Shown: positions 8,330 through 18,894, counted from the stretch's first letter. The stretch is 40,347 bases of DNA from Bacteroidota bacterium (GCA_947456185.1 CANGPW010000018.1:1-40347); one strand, 5' to 3'. Made by a program: numbers and translations. The notes: generated from the letters alone by a model not told the origin.

Positions 8330-10552
8330 TTAAAACTTCCAAGTTAATCCCACAAATATATTGCGAGTAGCAGCAGGAAAAAACAAAGGTACAGTTGTAG
8401 CTTTTCCTTGACCATCAAGGTAGTTGGTATAACTTTGAACATTTCCTGAAGGAGTATAAAGCTGATCCGTTAAATTATTTACTTGAACACTTATGCTTGG
8501 TTCTCCATATTTAACCCATTGTTTTAAATTGATTCCAAACTTTAAATCCATCAAATTGTAATCGGCAATACTTACATTTTTATCTTCACTATTGTCTAAA
8601 TATTGCATGCTTACAAAACGGTAATTAAGTTCGGCAAAAAACCAATTGCAAGGAATTAACCTAATTCCTTGATTAATAATCACGGAAGGTGATAGTGTCG
8701 CAGCTGCATTTTTCTTAGTAATTACAGTGTCTGCATAAGTATTTGGATCAAAATAATGAAGGTTGATGCTGTTTATGGTGTTTTGGCTAAATGCAGAGCT
8801 CTGTGTTAACCATATCATTTTATGTAGCTTCCAAATTACGTCTATTTCTATTCCTTTGCGCACACTTGCACCCACGTTGGTATTGATGGCAACACCATAA
8901 GTATTTGAACTTCCGGTTGATGCAATTTGATTTTCAAAATCCATGTAAAACAAATTTGCATTGATGGCTAATTTTTGATTGTTAAAACTTGCGCCAAACT
9001 CATAATCATTAACCGTTTCGTGTTGAATATCGTTTTGCTTAATATTGCTGTAAGGATGTTCATCTTTAAAATAATCAACCCTGGCTGGTTCGCGGTTACT
9101 GCGGCCAAACATGGCATAAACATTGGTGCTTTTATTAATTTGGTGCTTTAAACCAAATCGATAATTTACAAAAGTCCAGTTCATGTTTTCTACCAATAAA
9201 TTATCATTGTTTAAACCATAAATAGTTCTGTATTCCATTATTTGTGGCGTGTAATTAAAACTTACATTTCTAACTTGAATATCTCCAAAAGCTACTGTTT
9301 TGGTATTAAATGAATAGTTTAGTTTTACGTTTCCGCTTATTTCATTTTTATTACCTGTATTGAAAAAAGCATTTTGCCCAGGTATAAACCTAGGGTTGTA
9401 TCTGTCAATAGATTGAACTTCTAAAAAATGTTCTCCAGTAAATGAATTGGCGTGCATATTTGCCATCAAATCCCACTTGCCAGTTTTGAATTGATAGTTT
9501 AAAAATGCACCCACAAAATATTGATTCAATCGATAGCTTGTCATGGCTTGATATCCGCTATCGTTGTTATGAATTGGCAAATTCAAATATTCGTTTGCAA
9601 AACCTCCAAAATACTGAAATTTGGGAGCTTGCCCTCTTACAAAATAAACCGATGAAGTAACATTGCTTTTGCTATTTATTTGATAAGAGTATTGTAATTG
9701 GTAAAACGATTGTTTAAACGCATCGCTTTCACCATTTACTAATGGATTAAAGGTTCTGTTTGAATTTAAGGTATTCGCATCAATTCCATTATATGCCAGT
9801 TTGTTTTCTGCATATCCGCCAAAAATATTTAATTTTAAAACTGCTTTTTTCCAAAAATAACCGGCACTGAACAGGTAACTTGTAATTTTAGCTCCTGAAT
9901 TAATTCTATAACCGTTTGTTTGTAAATTACTTAATCTACCATAAAAAGCCAGTTTGTTTTTAATCATTCCACTTTGATATTCTAATGTAGCTCGGCTTGA
10001 ACCAAAAGAACCTAAACCAAAATTCATCGTTGCAGATTGTTTGGGAGCCAAGTTTTTAGTTAAAACATTTACACTTCCACCAAAGCTAGCCACACCATTA
10101 GTTGAAGTTCCAACTCCTCTTTGAATTTGAATACTTTCGGAACTACTTGCCAAATCGGCAAAATTATTAAAGTAAACGCCCATGTTTTCAGGATCATTTA
10201 CAGGTATTCCATTTACAGTAGTGTTAACGCGGGTTTGATCCATTCCCCTTAACCTAAAAAAGCTGTAACCAATTCCCATTCCGTTATCGCTATAACCATT
10301 GATGGATGGTGTGTAATTAATTAAAGAGGGGATATCGGCTCCATAATACTTTAGCGCTATTTGTTTGCTATCGAGCGTAGTTTGAGTAATGGGTAAATTT
10401 ACATTTGCTTTAATTCCTTTTACTACAAACTCTTGCATGTTTTTTGAGTTGAGCGAATCGGTTTGTGCAAAGCTAATTTGGCCTAGAGCCAATAAACTAG
10501 ATAAAATAATTATTTTTTTTAACATTTTTGTTGTGTTGAATAAGGTAAACAA
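8330..10552 (-). CDS. TonB-dependent outer membrane receptor, probably thiamin-related
   Basis: Signal peptide, plug domain (LPITQTTLDSKQIALKYYGADIPSLINYTPSI...RVNTTVNGIPVNDPE) and beta-barrel C-terminus ending in WKF; TPP riboswitch directly upstream. Likely start is ATG at 10525 (MLKKIIILSS). Confidence 0.92.
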   Translation of the reverse strand: MFTLFNTTKMLKKIIILSSLLALGQISFAQTDSLNSKNMQEFVVKGIKANVNLPITQTTLDSKQIALKYYGADIPSLINYTPSINGYSDNGMGIGYSFFRLRGMDQTRVNTTVNGIPVNDPENMGVYFNNFADLASSSESIQIQRGVGTSTNGVASFGGSVNVLTKNLAPKQSATMNFGLGSFGSSRATLEYQSGMIKNKLAFYGRLSNLQTNGYRINSGAKITSYLFSAGYFWKKAVLKLNIFGGYAENKLAYNGIDANTLNSNRTFNPLVNGESDAFKQSFYQLQYSYQINSKSNVTSSVYFVRGQAPKFQYFGGFANEYLNLPIHNNDSGYQAMTSYRLNQYFVGAFLNYQFKTGKWDLMANMHANSFTGEHFLEVQSIDRYNPRFIPGQNAFFNTGNKNEISGNVKLNYSFNTKTVAFGDIQVRNVSFNYTPQIMEYRTIYGLNNDNLLVENMNWTFVNYRFGLKHQINKSTNVYAMFGRSNREPARVDYFKDEHPYSNIKQNDIQHETVNDYEFGASFNNQKLAINANLFYMDFENQIASTGSSNTYGVAINTNVGASVRKGIEIDVIWKLHKMIWLTQSSAFSQNTINSINLHYFDPNTYADTVITKKNAAATLSPSVIINQGIRLIPCNWFFAELNYRFVSMQYLDNSEDKNVSIADYNLMDLKFGINLKQWVKYGEPSISVQVNNLTDQLYTPSGNVQSYTNYLDGQGKATTVPLFFPAATRNIFVGLTWKF

Positions 10553-10659
10553 AACCTATAACAGGGGCTGCTAAAGGCTAAAAAATTGTTTATCTAACTC
10601 TGAATGTAAAACCCAAAATGTGTTTGCGGCCAGCAAAATTATAAAAAACACATTGGTGG

Positions 10660-10738
10660 TCTATTTCCTTCGCAAGCATTACCTTGATCAGGTTCAGAGG
10701 GTGTAATCTCAGGCTGTTTTTGCAAACAACCACCCCTA
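10660..10738 (-). promoter_or_regulatory. TPP (thiamin pyrophosphate) riboswitch / THI box
   Basis: - strand GGGGTGgttg...cagcCTGAGATtacACCCtctGAACCTGATCaaggTAATgcttgcgaAGGAAata matches the conserved THI-box core. Confidence 0.96.
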
Positions 10739-10803
10739 AAGACAGTGCAATAATAGTAGTTAAGTTGATAGTTGACAGTTGATAATTGTCAGTAGCCTGT
10801 TTT

Positions 10804-11586
10804 TTATTCAAAGAGTCCGTTTTTACAATAAAACAAATTCGCTTCTTTTTTAATTTTTAACTGTGCTAAACCAGTTTCTATGGCCGTTCTTGAATAATTT
10901 TCTTTGTGGTGCAAATGAAACTCCAAAGCTTCAAATCGTATGCTTTTAAATTTTACACCAATTGCTGTTAAGCGCCATTCCAGGTCTACATCTTCGCCCA
11001 CTCCAGCTGTAATATAATCTTGGTCAAAACCATTTATTTGTAACAAATGTTTTTTGTAAACTCCTGCGTTGCAACCCCAAATTCCTTCTGTTCTTATTTT
11101 AGTTAAAAATGGAAAATATAGCGCGTATTTTAAGTTGGTAGTTTTGGTAAATAACAAACCTAAATAATTTAATTTTTGAATACTTTTGGTTTCATAGGTC
11201 TGTTTTGTGGTTGCTTCATCAACCATTACTCTTCGTCCAAAACATAATGTGTTTTCAGCCAAATTATTAATATAAGCTTTTAAAAACTTTGGATGCGGAA
11301 CACAATCGCCATCTAAAAAAACAATTATTTCACCAGTTGAGGCTTTTAGCGATTTGTTTAACATTTCATTTTTCCTAAAACCCAAATCTTGTTCTTGGCA
11401 TAAATGTTTGATTTCAAAACTATAAATTGCTTGATTTTCTTTAATAAAAAAAGGGGTTTTAGTATTGTTATCGTCTTCAGATACAATAACTTCAAAGTTT
11501 TTATAGGTTTGCTTTGCCATTGCTTTAAAAATTAAATCAAGGGCAGAAAAGTTTTTATAAAACGATATAATAATACTAATTTTCAT
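10804..11586 (-). CDS. Family 2 glycosyltransferase
   Basis: MKISIIISFYKNFSALDLIFKAMAKQTYKNFEVIVSEDDN...IIVFLDGDCVPHPKFL: GT-A fold with DxD-like motif. Confidence 0.9.
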   Translation of the reverse strand: MKISIIISFYKNFSALDLIFKAMAKQTYKNFEVIVSEDDNNTKTPFFIKENQAIYSFEIKHLCQEQDLGFRKNEMLNKSLKASTGEIIVFLDGDCVPHPKFLKAYINNLAENTLCFGRRVMVDEATTKQTYETKSIQKLNYLGLLFTKTTNLKYALYFPFLTKIRTEGIWGCNAGVYKKHLLQINGFDQDYITAGVGEDVDLEWRLTAIGVKFKSIRFEALEFHLHHKENYSRTAIETGLAQLKIKKEANLFYCKNGLFE

Positions 11587-11787
11587 GCGCTTTTTAAGAG
11601 GTCAAATGTATTGTTTTTTTGTTTCTAACATTGCAAAGCAATATAACAATTTTAAATTTCTTGGGTATAAACGTCTTAATTTTACACTAAAAGTTAATTC
11701 AATTTTACCTTTCAATTTTATTAAATTCCTTTGGTGTAACTAATATATTTATTACTAAACTTGTACTGTTATATTAGCGGAACTAAA

Positions 11788-12849
11788 ATGTTAAATAAAT
11801 CAAAAATATATTGGTATTGTCAGTTTGGAGGATGGTTCTTTTTTGTTCTCATTGAACTGATAACCTATATAAATGCACTTGGCTACAGTCATGGATTACT
11901 TATAAATGGTTTGACTAATTGGGTGGCCGGTATTTTATTAACTCACATTTACCGATTGATAGTTATCAAAGCAAATTGGTTAAATTTACCATTACAAAAG
12001 CTGATTCCTCGTGGCATATTTATGATTATTTTAGTATCAATTCCGCTTTCCATTTTAAATGTAATTCTTGATTTTTACACCATTCCTTCTGGTAATATTG
12101 AACAATTTGACTTGGGAAAAGAGTTTTTATCCAGAATAAATTTTGCTATTTTGCCTATAATTTTCTTTAATTTATCAAAATATGTTTTCTTATGGGCCAT
12201 TGTTTATCACTTTTTCGTTTATTGGGAAAAACTATTAAAAACCGAAACCGATAAATTTGAATTACAAGCAGTTTTAAAGGAAACACAATACAATAATTTG
12301 AAAACACAACTAAACCCTCATTTTTTATTTAATTCATTAAATGGAATCAGGACTTTGGTTGATTTGGATCCAGAAAATGCAAAAGAAGCCATTACAAAAT
12401 TGAGTGGTTTATTAAGGGGTTCGCTTAAAATGGAAAAAAATAAAACCGTTGCCTTGCAAGAGGAAATGAATACGGTAAACGATTATTTAGCCATTGAAAA
12501 AATAAGATTTGACAAACGATTAAACATTTTTTTAGAGATTTCGCCAGAAACAGTAAAATCTAATTTACCACCCATGATGATTCAAACTTTGGTAGAAAAC
12601 GGCATTAAACACGGAATTAGCAACTTAAAAAATGGTGGCACAATTTTTATCAAATCATTTGTAAAAAATCAAAACACCATTATTCAAATTACAAACAGTG
12701 GACAATATAATCCGAATATGGCTACAATTGGTTTGGGAATAGAAAACACCAAAGAAAGATTGCGGATTTTATTTGACGATAAAGCGTGTTTTTCAATAAA
12801 AAACTTGGACGATAAAAACGTATTAACCGAAATAACTTTACCATTATGA
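11788..12849 (+). CDS. LytS/YehU-type sensor histidine kinase
   Basis: N-terminal TM segments; His_kinase motif LKTQLNPHFLFNSLNGIRTLV; HATPase motifs. ATG at 11788 is preferred over the TTG of the track ORF (11761). Confidence 0.93.
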   Translation: MLNKSKIYWYCQFGGWFFFVLIELITYINALGYSHGLLINGLTNWVAGILLTHIYRLIVIKANWLNLPLQKLIPRGIFMIILVSIPLSILNVILDFYTIPSGNIEQFDLGKEFLSRINFAILPIIFFNLSKYVFLWAIVYHFFVYWEKLLKTETDKFELQAVLKETQYNNLKTQLNPHFLFNSLNGIRTLVDLDPENAKEAITKLSGLLRGSLKMEKNKTVALQEEMNTVNDYLAIEKIRFDKRLNIFLEISPETVKSNLPPMMIQTLVENGIKHGISNLKNGGTIFIKSFVKNQNTIIQITNSGQYNPNMATIGLGIENTKERLRILFDDKACFSIKNLDDKNVLTEITLPL

Positions 12850-13565
12850 TAAAAACAATCATTATTGACGATGAAAAACTGGCTCGCGAGGGTTTAAAAA
12901 ACCTTTTAAGAGAGTTTACAGATATAGAAATTATAGCTGAAGCCGGCAATGCTGACGAAGGATTAGACTTAATAGACAAACTAAAGCCACAGCTCATTTT
13001 CTTAGATATTCAAATGCCCGAAAAAACCGGTTTTGAAATGTTGGAAGAATTAATTGAATCGCCAGCTATTATTTTTACAACTGCTTACAACGAATTTGCC
13101 ATCAAAGCATTTGAGGTAAATGCGCTCGATTATATTTTAAAACCAATAGAAAGCAGTCGCTTGCGTGATGCAATTGCTAAAGCAAAAAAACAAATTTCCC
13201 TAACGGACGAACAAAGGGGAACCCAAAAATTAGCAGAAGACAGCCAAGTTTTTATTAGAGATGGAGAACGCTGTTGGTATGTTAAATTAAATGAAATTAG
13301 GCTAATAGAAAGCAATGGAAACTATGCTAAAATTTTCTTTGATAAATACCAGCCATTAATACATAGAACTTTAAATGCATTGGACGAAAGACTCAGTCCA
13401 AAAATGTTTTTTAGAGCTAATCGTCAGCAAATTATAAACCTTAACTATTTAGATAAAATAGAGCCCTTTTTTAATAGTGGATTATTGTTTTATATGAGAG
13501 ATGGCCTAAAAATAGAAGTTAGCCGCAGACAAGCTGTTAAATTTAAGGATTTAATGAGTTTGTAA
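12846..13565 (+). CDS. LytTR-family response regulator
   Basis: Receiver domain (IIIDDEKLAREGLKNLL...LIFLDIQMPEKTGFEML) and C-terminal LytTR domain; overlaps the kinase stop by 4 nt. Confidence 0.95.
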   Translation: MIKTIIIDDEKLAREGLKNLLREFTDIEIIAEAGNADEGLDLIDKLKPQLIFLDIQMPEKTGFEMLEELIESPAIIFTTAYNEFAIKAFEVNALDYILKPIESSRLRDAIAKAKKQISLTDEQRGTQKLAEDSQVFIRDGERCWYVKLNEIRLIESNGNYAKIFFDKYQPLIHRTLNALDERLSPKMFFRANRQQIINLNYLDKIEPFFNSGLLFYMRDGLKIEVSRRQAVKFKDLMSL

Positions 13566-13567
13566 AC

Positions 13568-14242
13568 CTATATTTCTATATCAATCGTTCTATATTCTCC
13601 TGCCTGTAAGTTTTCTAAATGTACGTTTCCAATTCTTACTCGTTTTAAACTAGTTACCATGTAATTAAGTTTAAAACACATGCGTCTTATTTGTCGATTT
13701 AATCCTTGAACCAGAATAATTTTAAAGGTAAATTCATCTAAAATTTCAGTTTTGCATAGCAATGTAATTTGTCCCAAAATTTCTACTCCATTACTCATTT
13801 CTATAATAAATTCTTGGGTAATTAGCTTATTTACAGTTACTATGTATTCTTTTTCTACTTCGCTTGCAGGGTTAATGGTTTTATTGAAATAGTAACCATC
13901 GTTGGTTAAAATCAATAATCCTTCCGATTCTTTGTCTAAACGGCCAACAGGAAAGAGTTTTTCGTTAAAATTAATAATAGTTGATAAATTTTGGTCTATT
14001 TTTTCGTTCAAGGTGCACTCTATTCCTCGTGGTTTATAAAGTGCGACATATATTAATTTCTTTTCAGCCCGAATAATATTATTGTTATAAAAAACTGTAT
14101 CTGTTTCCAATATAACAATGTTATCGCATACATTTTCAGTATTTACCAAAACCTTTTTTGATAAAATAATTTCTTTTGCTTGCGCATTTGAAATATTTAA
14201 TTTCTTTACCAATAAGTATTGTAGTTTATCTCTGTACGACAT
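13568..14242 (-). CDS. RsuA/RluF-family pseudouridine synthase
   Basis: N-terminal S4-like region; FPVGRLDKESEGLLILTNDG catalytic motif; GLNRQIRRMC. Confidence 0.92.
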   Translation of the reverse strand: MSYRDKLQYLLVKKLNISNAQAKEIILSKKVLVNTENVCDNIVILETDTVFYNNNIIRAEKKLIYVALYKPRGIECTLNEKIDQNLSTIINFNEKLFPVGRLDKESEGLLILTNDGYYFNKTINPASEVEKEYIVTVNKLITQEFIIEMSNGVEILGQITLLCKTEILDEFTFKIILVQGLNRQIRRMCFKLNYMVTSLKRVRIGNVHLENLQAGEYRTIDIEI

Positions 14243-14634
14243 TTTGAAGCAAAATAATTGAATATAAACTCAAAAACAAAACATATTGAATTTTAGGTTA
14301 ATTTAAAGACTAAAAAATAGCCTTAAGCATCGTTTTTATTTATAATTAACGCAAGTGGGACATTTTTGCCTTTTTATAGGTTTAATTTTCTGGTTTTAAT
14401 ATAAATTACTATTTGCTAAAACATTATATTTAAAATGAAATATAACATATAAGTAAAATGAAAAAATTGCTGTAGATATAAACCTACACAATAAAACAAC
14501 TATTCGGCTCGTTTATTGTTCAATAATAATATACAGCTTTCGAGTTTGTGCGTTTAAGTGTTAAGTAATGGTTTAAAAATTTGTCTGCGACTCTCCTATT
14601 TTTGCATAAATATAAATTTTTTAAAAAATAAATT

Positions 14635-15885
14635 TTGATCAAATATAATCAATTCCAATTAGCCAATGGCCTTCATGTAATTCATCATTTTGATGATAGC
14701 ACACAGCTTTGTGTTTTAAATATGCTTTACAATGTGGGGTCTAAACACGAAAATCCAGATAAAACAGGATTTGCACATTTGTTCGAGCACTTGATGTTTG
14801 GCGGTTCTATTAACATTGAAGAATTTGACACCGTACTTCAAGACGCAAGTGGAGATAGTAATGCATTTACGAGCAATGATATAACAAATTATTATTTGAC
14901 TTTACCCGCCAATAATATTGAAACAGGATTTTGGTTAGAAAGCGATAGAATGTTAAGCTTAGACTTTAGCCAGGAAAGTTTAGATATTCAAAGAAATGTG
15001 GTGATTGAAGAATTTAAGGAGCGTTATCTGAATCAACCATATGGTGATGTTTGGTTGAAAATATTGCCTTTGGCATATAAAGTTCATCCTTATCGTTGGC
15101 CCACAATAGGAAAAGAAATAAGTCATATAGAAAATGCAACGCTTGATGATGTAAAAACTTTTTTCAAAAACTTTTATTGTCCAAATAATGCCGTGTTGGT
15201 TTTGGCAGGAAATTTAGATTTAGAAACATGTAAAATATTAGTAAGCAAATGGTTTGCTCCTATACCTTCGCAAAATTTTGTTAAAACGGCTTATGGTAAA
15301 GAGCCAAAACAAACTGAAGCAAGAACAGATACTGTATATGCTGATGTTCCTTTAGATATGATTGTTAAAGCATATCACATGCCGTCCAGAACAGATGAAA
15401 ATTATTTTGCAGCAGATATGCTCACAGATATTTTGGGTGCGGGAAAATCGTCAAGGTTTTATGTTGAATTGGTAAAAAATAAAAACTTATTCAGTGAATT
15501 AGACGCTTATATAAGCGGAGATGTGGAAGCTGGTTTACTGATGATAGAAGGAAAACTAAGCAAAGGAGTGAGCATGGAAAATGCCGAAAATGCCATTTTA
15601 AGCATACTAGAAGACTTTAAACACAATAGCGTTAGGGAAATTGAATTGACGAAAATTAAAAACAAATCTGAAACCAATATTCGTTTTAACGATATGACCG
15701 TTTTAAATAAAGCAATGAAATTAGCATACGCTTGGGTTTTAGGTGATGTTGAATTGGTTAATACGGAGGCTGATTCCTATTTAAAAGTTACCGAAACTGA
15801 AATAAAAAATATTGCTAATCAAATATTGGTTCCTACAAATTGTTCAACTCTTTATTATTTATCGAAACAGCATGACACTAAATAG
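14635..15885 (+). CDS. M16 family metallopeptidase, putative catalytic subunit
   Basis: HxxEH motif in GFAHLFEHLMFGGS plus downstream Glu-rich IQRNVVIEEFKERY; apparent TTG start. Confidence 0.93.
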   Translation: MIKYNQFQLANGLHVIHHFDDSTQLCVLNMLYNVGSKHENPDKTGFAHLFEHLMFGGSINIEEFDTVLQDASGDSNAFTSNDITNYYLTLPANNIETGFWLESDRMLSLDFSQESLDIQRNVVIEEFKERYLNQPYGDVWLKILPLAYKVHPYRWPTIGKEISHIENATLDDVKTFFKNFYCPNNAVLVLAGNLDLETCKILVSKWFAPIPSQNFVKTAYGKEPKQTEARTDTVYADVPLDMIVKAYHMPSRTDENYFAADMLTDILGAGKSSRFYVELVKNKNLFSELDAYISGDVEAGLLMIEGKLSKGVSMENAENAILSILEDFKHNSVREIELTKIKNKSETNIRFNDMTVLNKAMKLAYAWVLGDVELVNTEADSYLKVTETEIKNIANQILVPTNCSTLYYLSKQHDTK

Positions 15886-17158
15886 AAAAGTTTCACCCGA
15901 TGTGGTGGAAATAAAGAGCATAAATATTAAAGAAGCACAAGAAAATATATTATCAAATAGTATAAAACTATATACTATAAATGCTAGTAATGAGGAGGTT
16001 ATAAAAATAGATTTGATTTTTGATGCAGGTTCAAATGTTCAGAAATTTAAAAGTGAAGCCAACTTTACTTCAAAAATGTTAAGCGAAGGAACTAGTAAAT
16101 ATTCTGCGGCAGAATTAGCTGAAAAACTAGATTTTTATGGTGCCTATTTTCAAACTAAAAACACAACAGAAGAAGCAATTATTACACTTTATTGTTTAAA
16201 TAAACACCTATACAATTGTTTGCCATTTATAGTTGAAATTCTTACCGATTCTATTTTTCCTGTAAAGGACTTAGACATTTTGAAAAAAAATACCATTCAA
16301 AATCTAAAAGTTAACGAGGAAAGAAATTCATATTTGGTAAGAAGAATATTTAATCAAGCCATATTTGGTGAAAATACACTTTATGGTTCCTATTCAAATA
16401 TTACAGATATTGAATCTATTTGTCAAGAACAGTTAACTGATTTTTATAAAACGCACTATCAAAAGGGTATTAAATATATTTTAGCATCTGGATATATTAA
16501 TAAAGAAACGATAAAAATAATCAACACAAATTTTGGTTCAAATACATTTAGGGTATATGATAATATAGCATATGATTACGTTGCAAAATATGGGACGCCC
16601 GCTGATTTATATATTGAGAAGTCTAATTCAGTACAAAGTGCCATTAGAATTGGAAGGGGGTTATTTAATAGAAATCATCCTGATTTTCGAGAAATGCAAT
16701 TACTTAATTTAATATTAGGGGGTTATTTTGGCTCGCGTTTAATGAAAAATATTCGTGAAGAAAAAGGTTTAACTTATGGTATTTATTCAGCAATAGAAGC
16801 TTATCCTTACGATGCCTGTTGGTATATAGACACAGAAATGAATAATGATTTATGTGAAACAGGAATTAAAGAAATATATATAGAATTGGCGCGATTAAGG
16901 GATGAACTAATTGAGGAAAAAGAGCTTAAAACAGCTAAAAACTATCTATTAGGATCGTTTTTGCGAAGTATTGACGGTCCGTTTAGCTTAGCAGATCGTT
17001 TTAAAATACTAAAAGATTTTGATTTAAAATACCAATATTTCCATGAATTTATTGAAATAATTAAAAATACAAGCGCGGAAAGATTAAAAGAATTGGCTAA
17101 TTTATACTTTAAAGAAGAAGATTTAACGAGAGTTGTTGTAGGCGCAAAAAAATATTGA
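15872..17158 (+). CDS. M16 family peptidase-like protein, putative non-catalytic partner
   Basis: M16 fold signature (FDAGSNVQKFKSEANFTSKMLSEGTSKYSAAELAEKLDFYGA, EEKGLTYGIYS) without HxxEH; ATG at 15872 overlaps the upstream gene. Confidence 0.9.
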   Translation: MTLNRKVSPDVVEIKSINIKEAQENILSNSIKLYTINASNEEVIKIDLIFDAGSNVQKFKSEANFTSKMLSEGTSKYSAAELAEKLDFYGAYFQTKNTTEEAIITLYCLNKHLYNCLPFIVEILTDSIFPVKDLDILKKNTIQNLKVNEERNSYLVRRIFNQAIFGENTLYGSYSNITDIESICQEQLTDFYKTHYQKGIKYILASGYINKETIKIINTNFGSNTFRVYDNIAYDYVAKYGTPADLYIEKSNSVQSAIRIGRGLFNRNHPDFREMQLLNLILGGYFGSRLMKNIREEKGLTYGIYSAIEAYPYDACWYIDTEMNNDLCETGIKEIYIELARLRDELIEEKELKTAKNYLLGSFLRSIDGPFSLADRFKILKDFDLKYQYFHEFIEIIKNTSAERLKELANLYFKEEDLTRVVVGAKKY

Positions 17159-18894
17159 TAAAAAAAATATACATATTATTACTGATTTCATTGTGGGTAA
17201 ATACTGCTGAGGCACAATATTGTTCCAAAATAAGGAGAATATGTAGAGATAATTTAAATAATACTATATTTTGGAGTATAAATTTGTCTGTTCCATGTGG
17301 TACATTTAAAGAATACAAATTATTTGGAAGAGACAAGCCTTCAAGTCCTTATATGTTAATTGCCTCAATTACAGATGAAAACACAACAGATTGGAGCCAT
17401 TTAAATGCAAATGTTCCAAGTAATAAAAATTGGGATTACTATATCGAAACGGTTTATAGCTGCTTAAGTATAGATCAATCGTGTTATTCAGACACACAAA
17501 ACGTAGCAGATTTTAGCTTGCCAAAAAGCAAAATAGCATATGTAACTATTGATATTGATTCTGAATTTCCTGTTATTGTTTGGGAAAAAAACAATTATCC
17601 AAGTTTTTGGTATGTTGATTTATTTAACGACAATCCAATAAAAACCAGCATAACTGACACATTTTATATAGATAAAATATCGAGCGGAGACCCAAAAGCA
17701 AGCCCAGTAAAATATGTAATAGCTGCTGTAGATAGCTGCACAAAAAGGTGGGATTATTTACCTGAAGATTTTCATTATACTATCAATTTAAAAGGCGCAA
17801 TAGATACTTGTAAAAATATTATAAATTTAAATTGGACAAAATATATTGGCTGGACTGATAGTATTAAATACTACTATATTTATAAAATGCTAAACAAATC
17901 AAATTATTATTTGATTGATAGCGTAAGTAATAGTACCACAAATTACTCAATAAAAACAACTATAAATGAAATAGTAGATTATTATGTATCGGCTGTAAAC
18001 AGTAAATATGTAAATTATAGAAGTAGTTCAAATAATATTTCTTTTATAACAAGCAACAGAAATTCAAATCAAAACTTAAAAATAAATTATATAACATTAG
18101 ATAATAATATAAATATAAATATTGGCTTCAATACATACTCTGATTTATCTGAAATAAATATATTAAAATCAACTGATGCAGTAAACTATTCACTATATAA
18201 AGTATTAAATAACACAACATCTCCAATAAACTTTATTGATTTAATAGAACAAGGAAACAGAAGGGTGTATTATTATTTGGTTTCTAAAAATAGTTGCGGG
18301 ATTTATACTGATACTACTGCTGTATCTACCAATATTTTATTAGAAAATATACAGGACAAGGGAGAAAGTAAATTATGGTGGAATAACTATTTCACGTGGA
18401 ACAACGGGGTTGAAAAGTATATAATATACAGAGAAACAAGGGTTAATGATATGACTACAAAGCCTTTTTCTCCAAAAGGCTTTACTGTAGATAGTAATTA
18501 TATTGATAATGTAGAGGCTGAAGATTTGTCTAAAGAAAAACTTTGTTATAAATTAGTTGCAATTGAAAATATAACAGGATTTACAAGTTCATCAAATTCC
18601 GTCTGCATATTTGGTGGCTTGGTTGTATATTTTCCAAATGGAGTAATTTCACGATCTAATTCAACCAGCTTTAAACCGGTTGGTGTATTTATAGATTATT
18701 CAAAATCAAAAATGAATATTTATAACAGATGGGGTTTGTTAGTAAAAGAAATTAATGATTTAAATATTGGGTGGGACTTGACTGATTTAAATGATAATTT
18801 TGCAGAAAGCGAAACATATATATATGAGGCTAATATTATTGGTTTAGACGGTAAAGAAGTTAACAAAAAGGGTACAGTTACAATAATTAGATAA
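17155..18894 (+). CDS. Secreted protein with FN3-like repeats and C-terminal T9SS type B sorting domain
   Basis: Signal peptide IKKIYILLLISLWVNTAEAQ; C-terminus MNIYNRWGLLVKEINDLNIGWDLTDLNDNFAESETYIYEANIIGLDGKEVNKKGTVTIIR; apparent TTG start overlapping the upstream TGA. Confidence 0.83.
   Translation: MIKKIYILLLISLWVNTAEAQYCSKIRRICRDNLNNTIFWSINLSVPCGTFKEYKLFGRDKPSSPYMLIASITDENTTDWSHLNANVPSNKNWDYYIETVYSCLSIDQSCYSDTQNVADFSLPKSKIAYVTIDIDSEFPVIVWEKNNYPSFWYVDLFNDNPIKTSITDTFYIDKISSGDPKASPVKYVIAAVDSCTKRWDYLPEDFHYTINLKGAIDTCKNIINLNWTKYIGWTDSIKYYYIYKMLNKSNYYLIDSVSNSTTNYSIKTTINEIVDYYVSAVNSKYVNYRSSSNNISFITSNRNSNQNLKINYITLDNNININIGFNTYSDLSEINILKSTDAVNYSLYKVLNNTTSPINFIDLIEQGNRRVYYYLVSKNSCGIYTDTTAVSTNILLENIQDKGESKLWWNNYFTWNNGVEKYIIYRETRVNDMTTKPFSPKGFTVDSNYIDNVEAEDLSKEKLCYKLVAIENITGFTSSSNSVCIFGGLVVYFPNGVISRSNSTSFKPVGVFIDYSKSKMNIYNRWGLLVKEINDLNIGWDLTDLNDNFAESETYIYEANIIGLDGKEVNKKGTVTIIR
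18388..18403 (+). promoter_or_regulatory. parS-like centromere site (inside a CDS)
   Basis: TATTTCACGTGGAACA: 15/16 match to TGTTTCACGTGGAACA, the complement of the B. subtilis-type parS TGTTCCACGTGAAACA. Confidence 0.7.

Noticed and set aside
10590-10811. 73-aa ORF on the - strand between the glycosyltransferase and receptor genes
   Set aside because: It overlaps the TPP riboswitch almost entirely and has no protein-like features; treated as noncoding leader.
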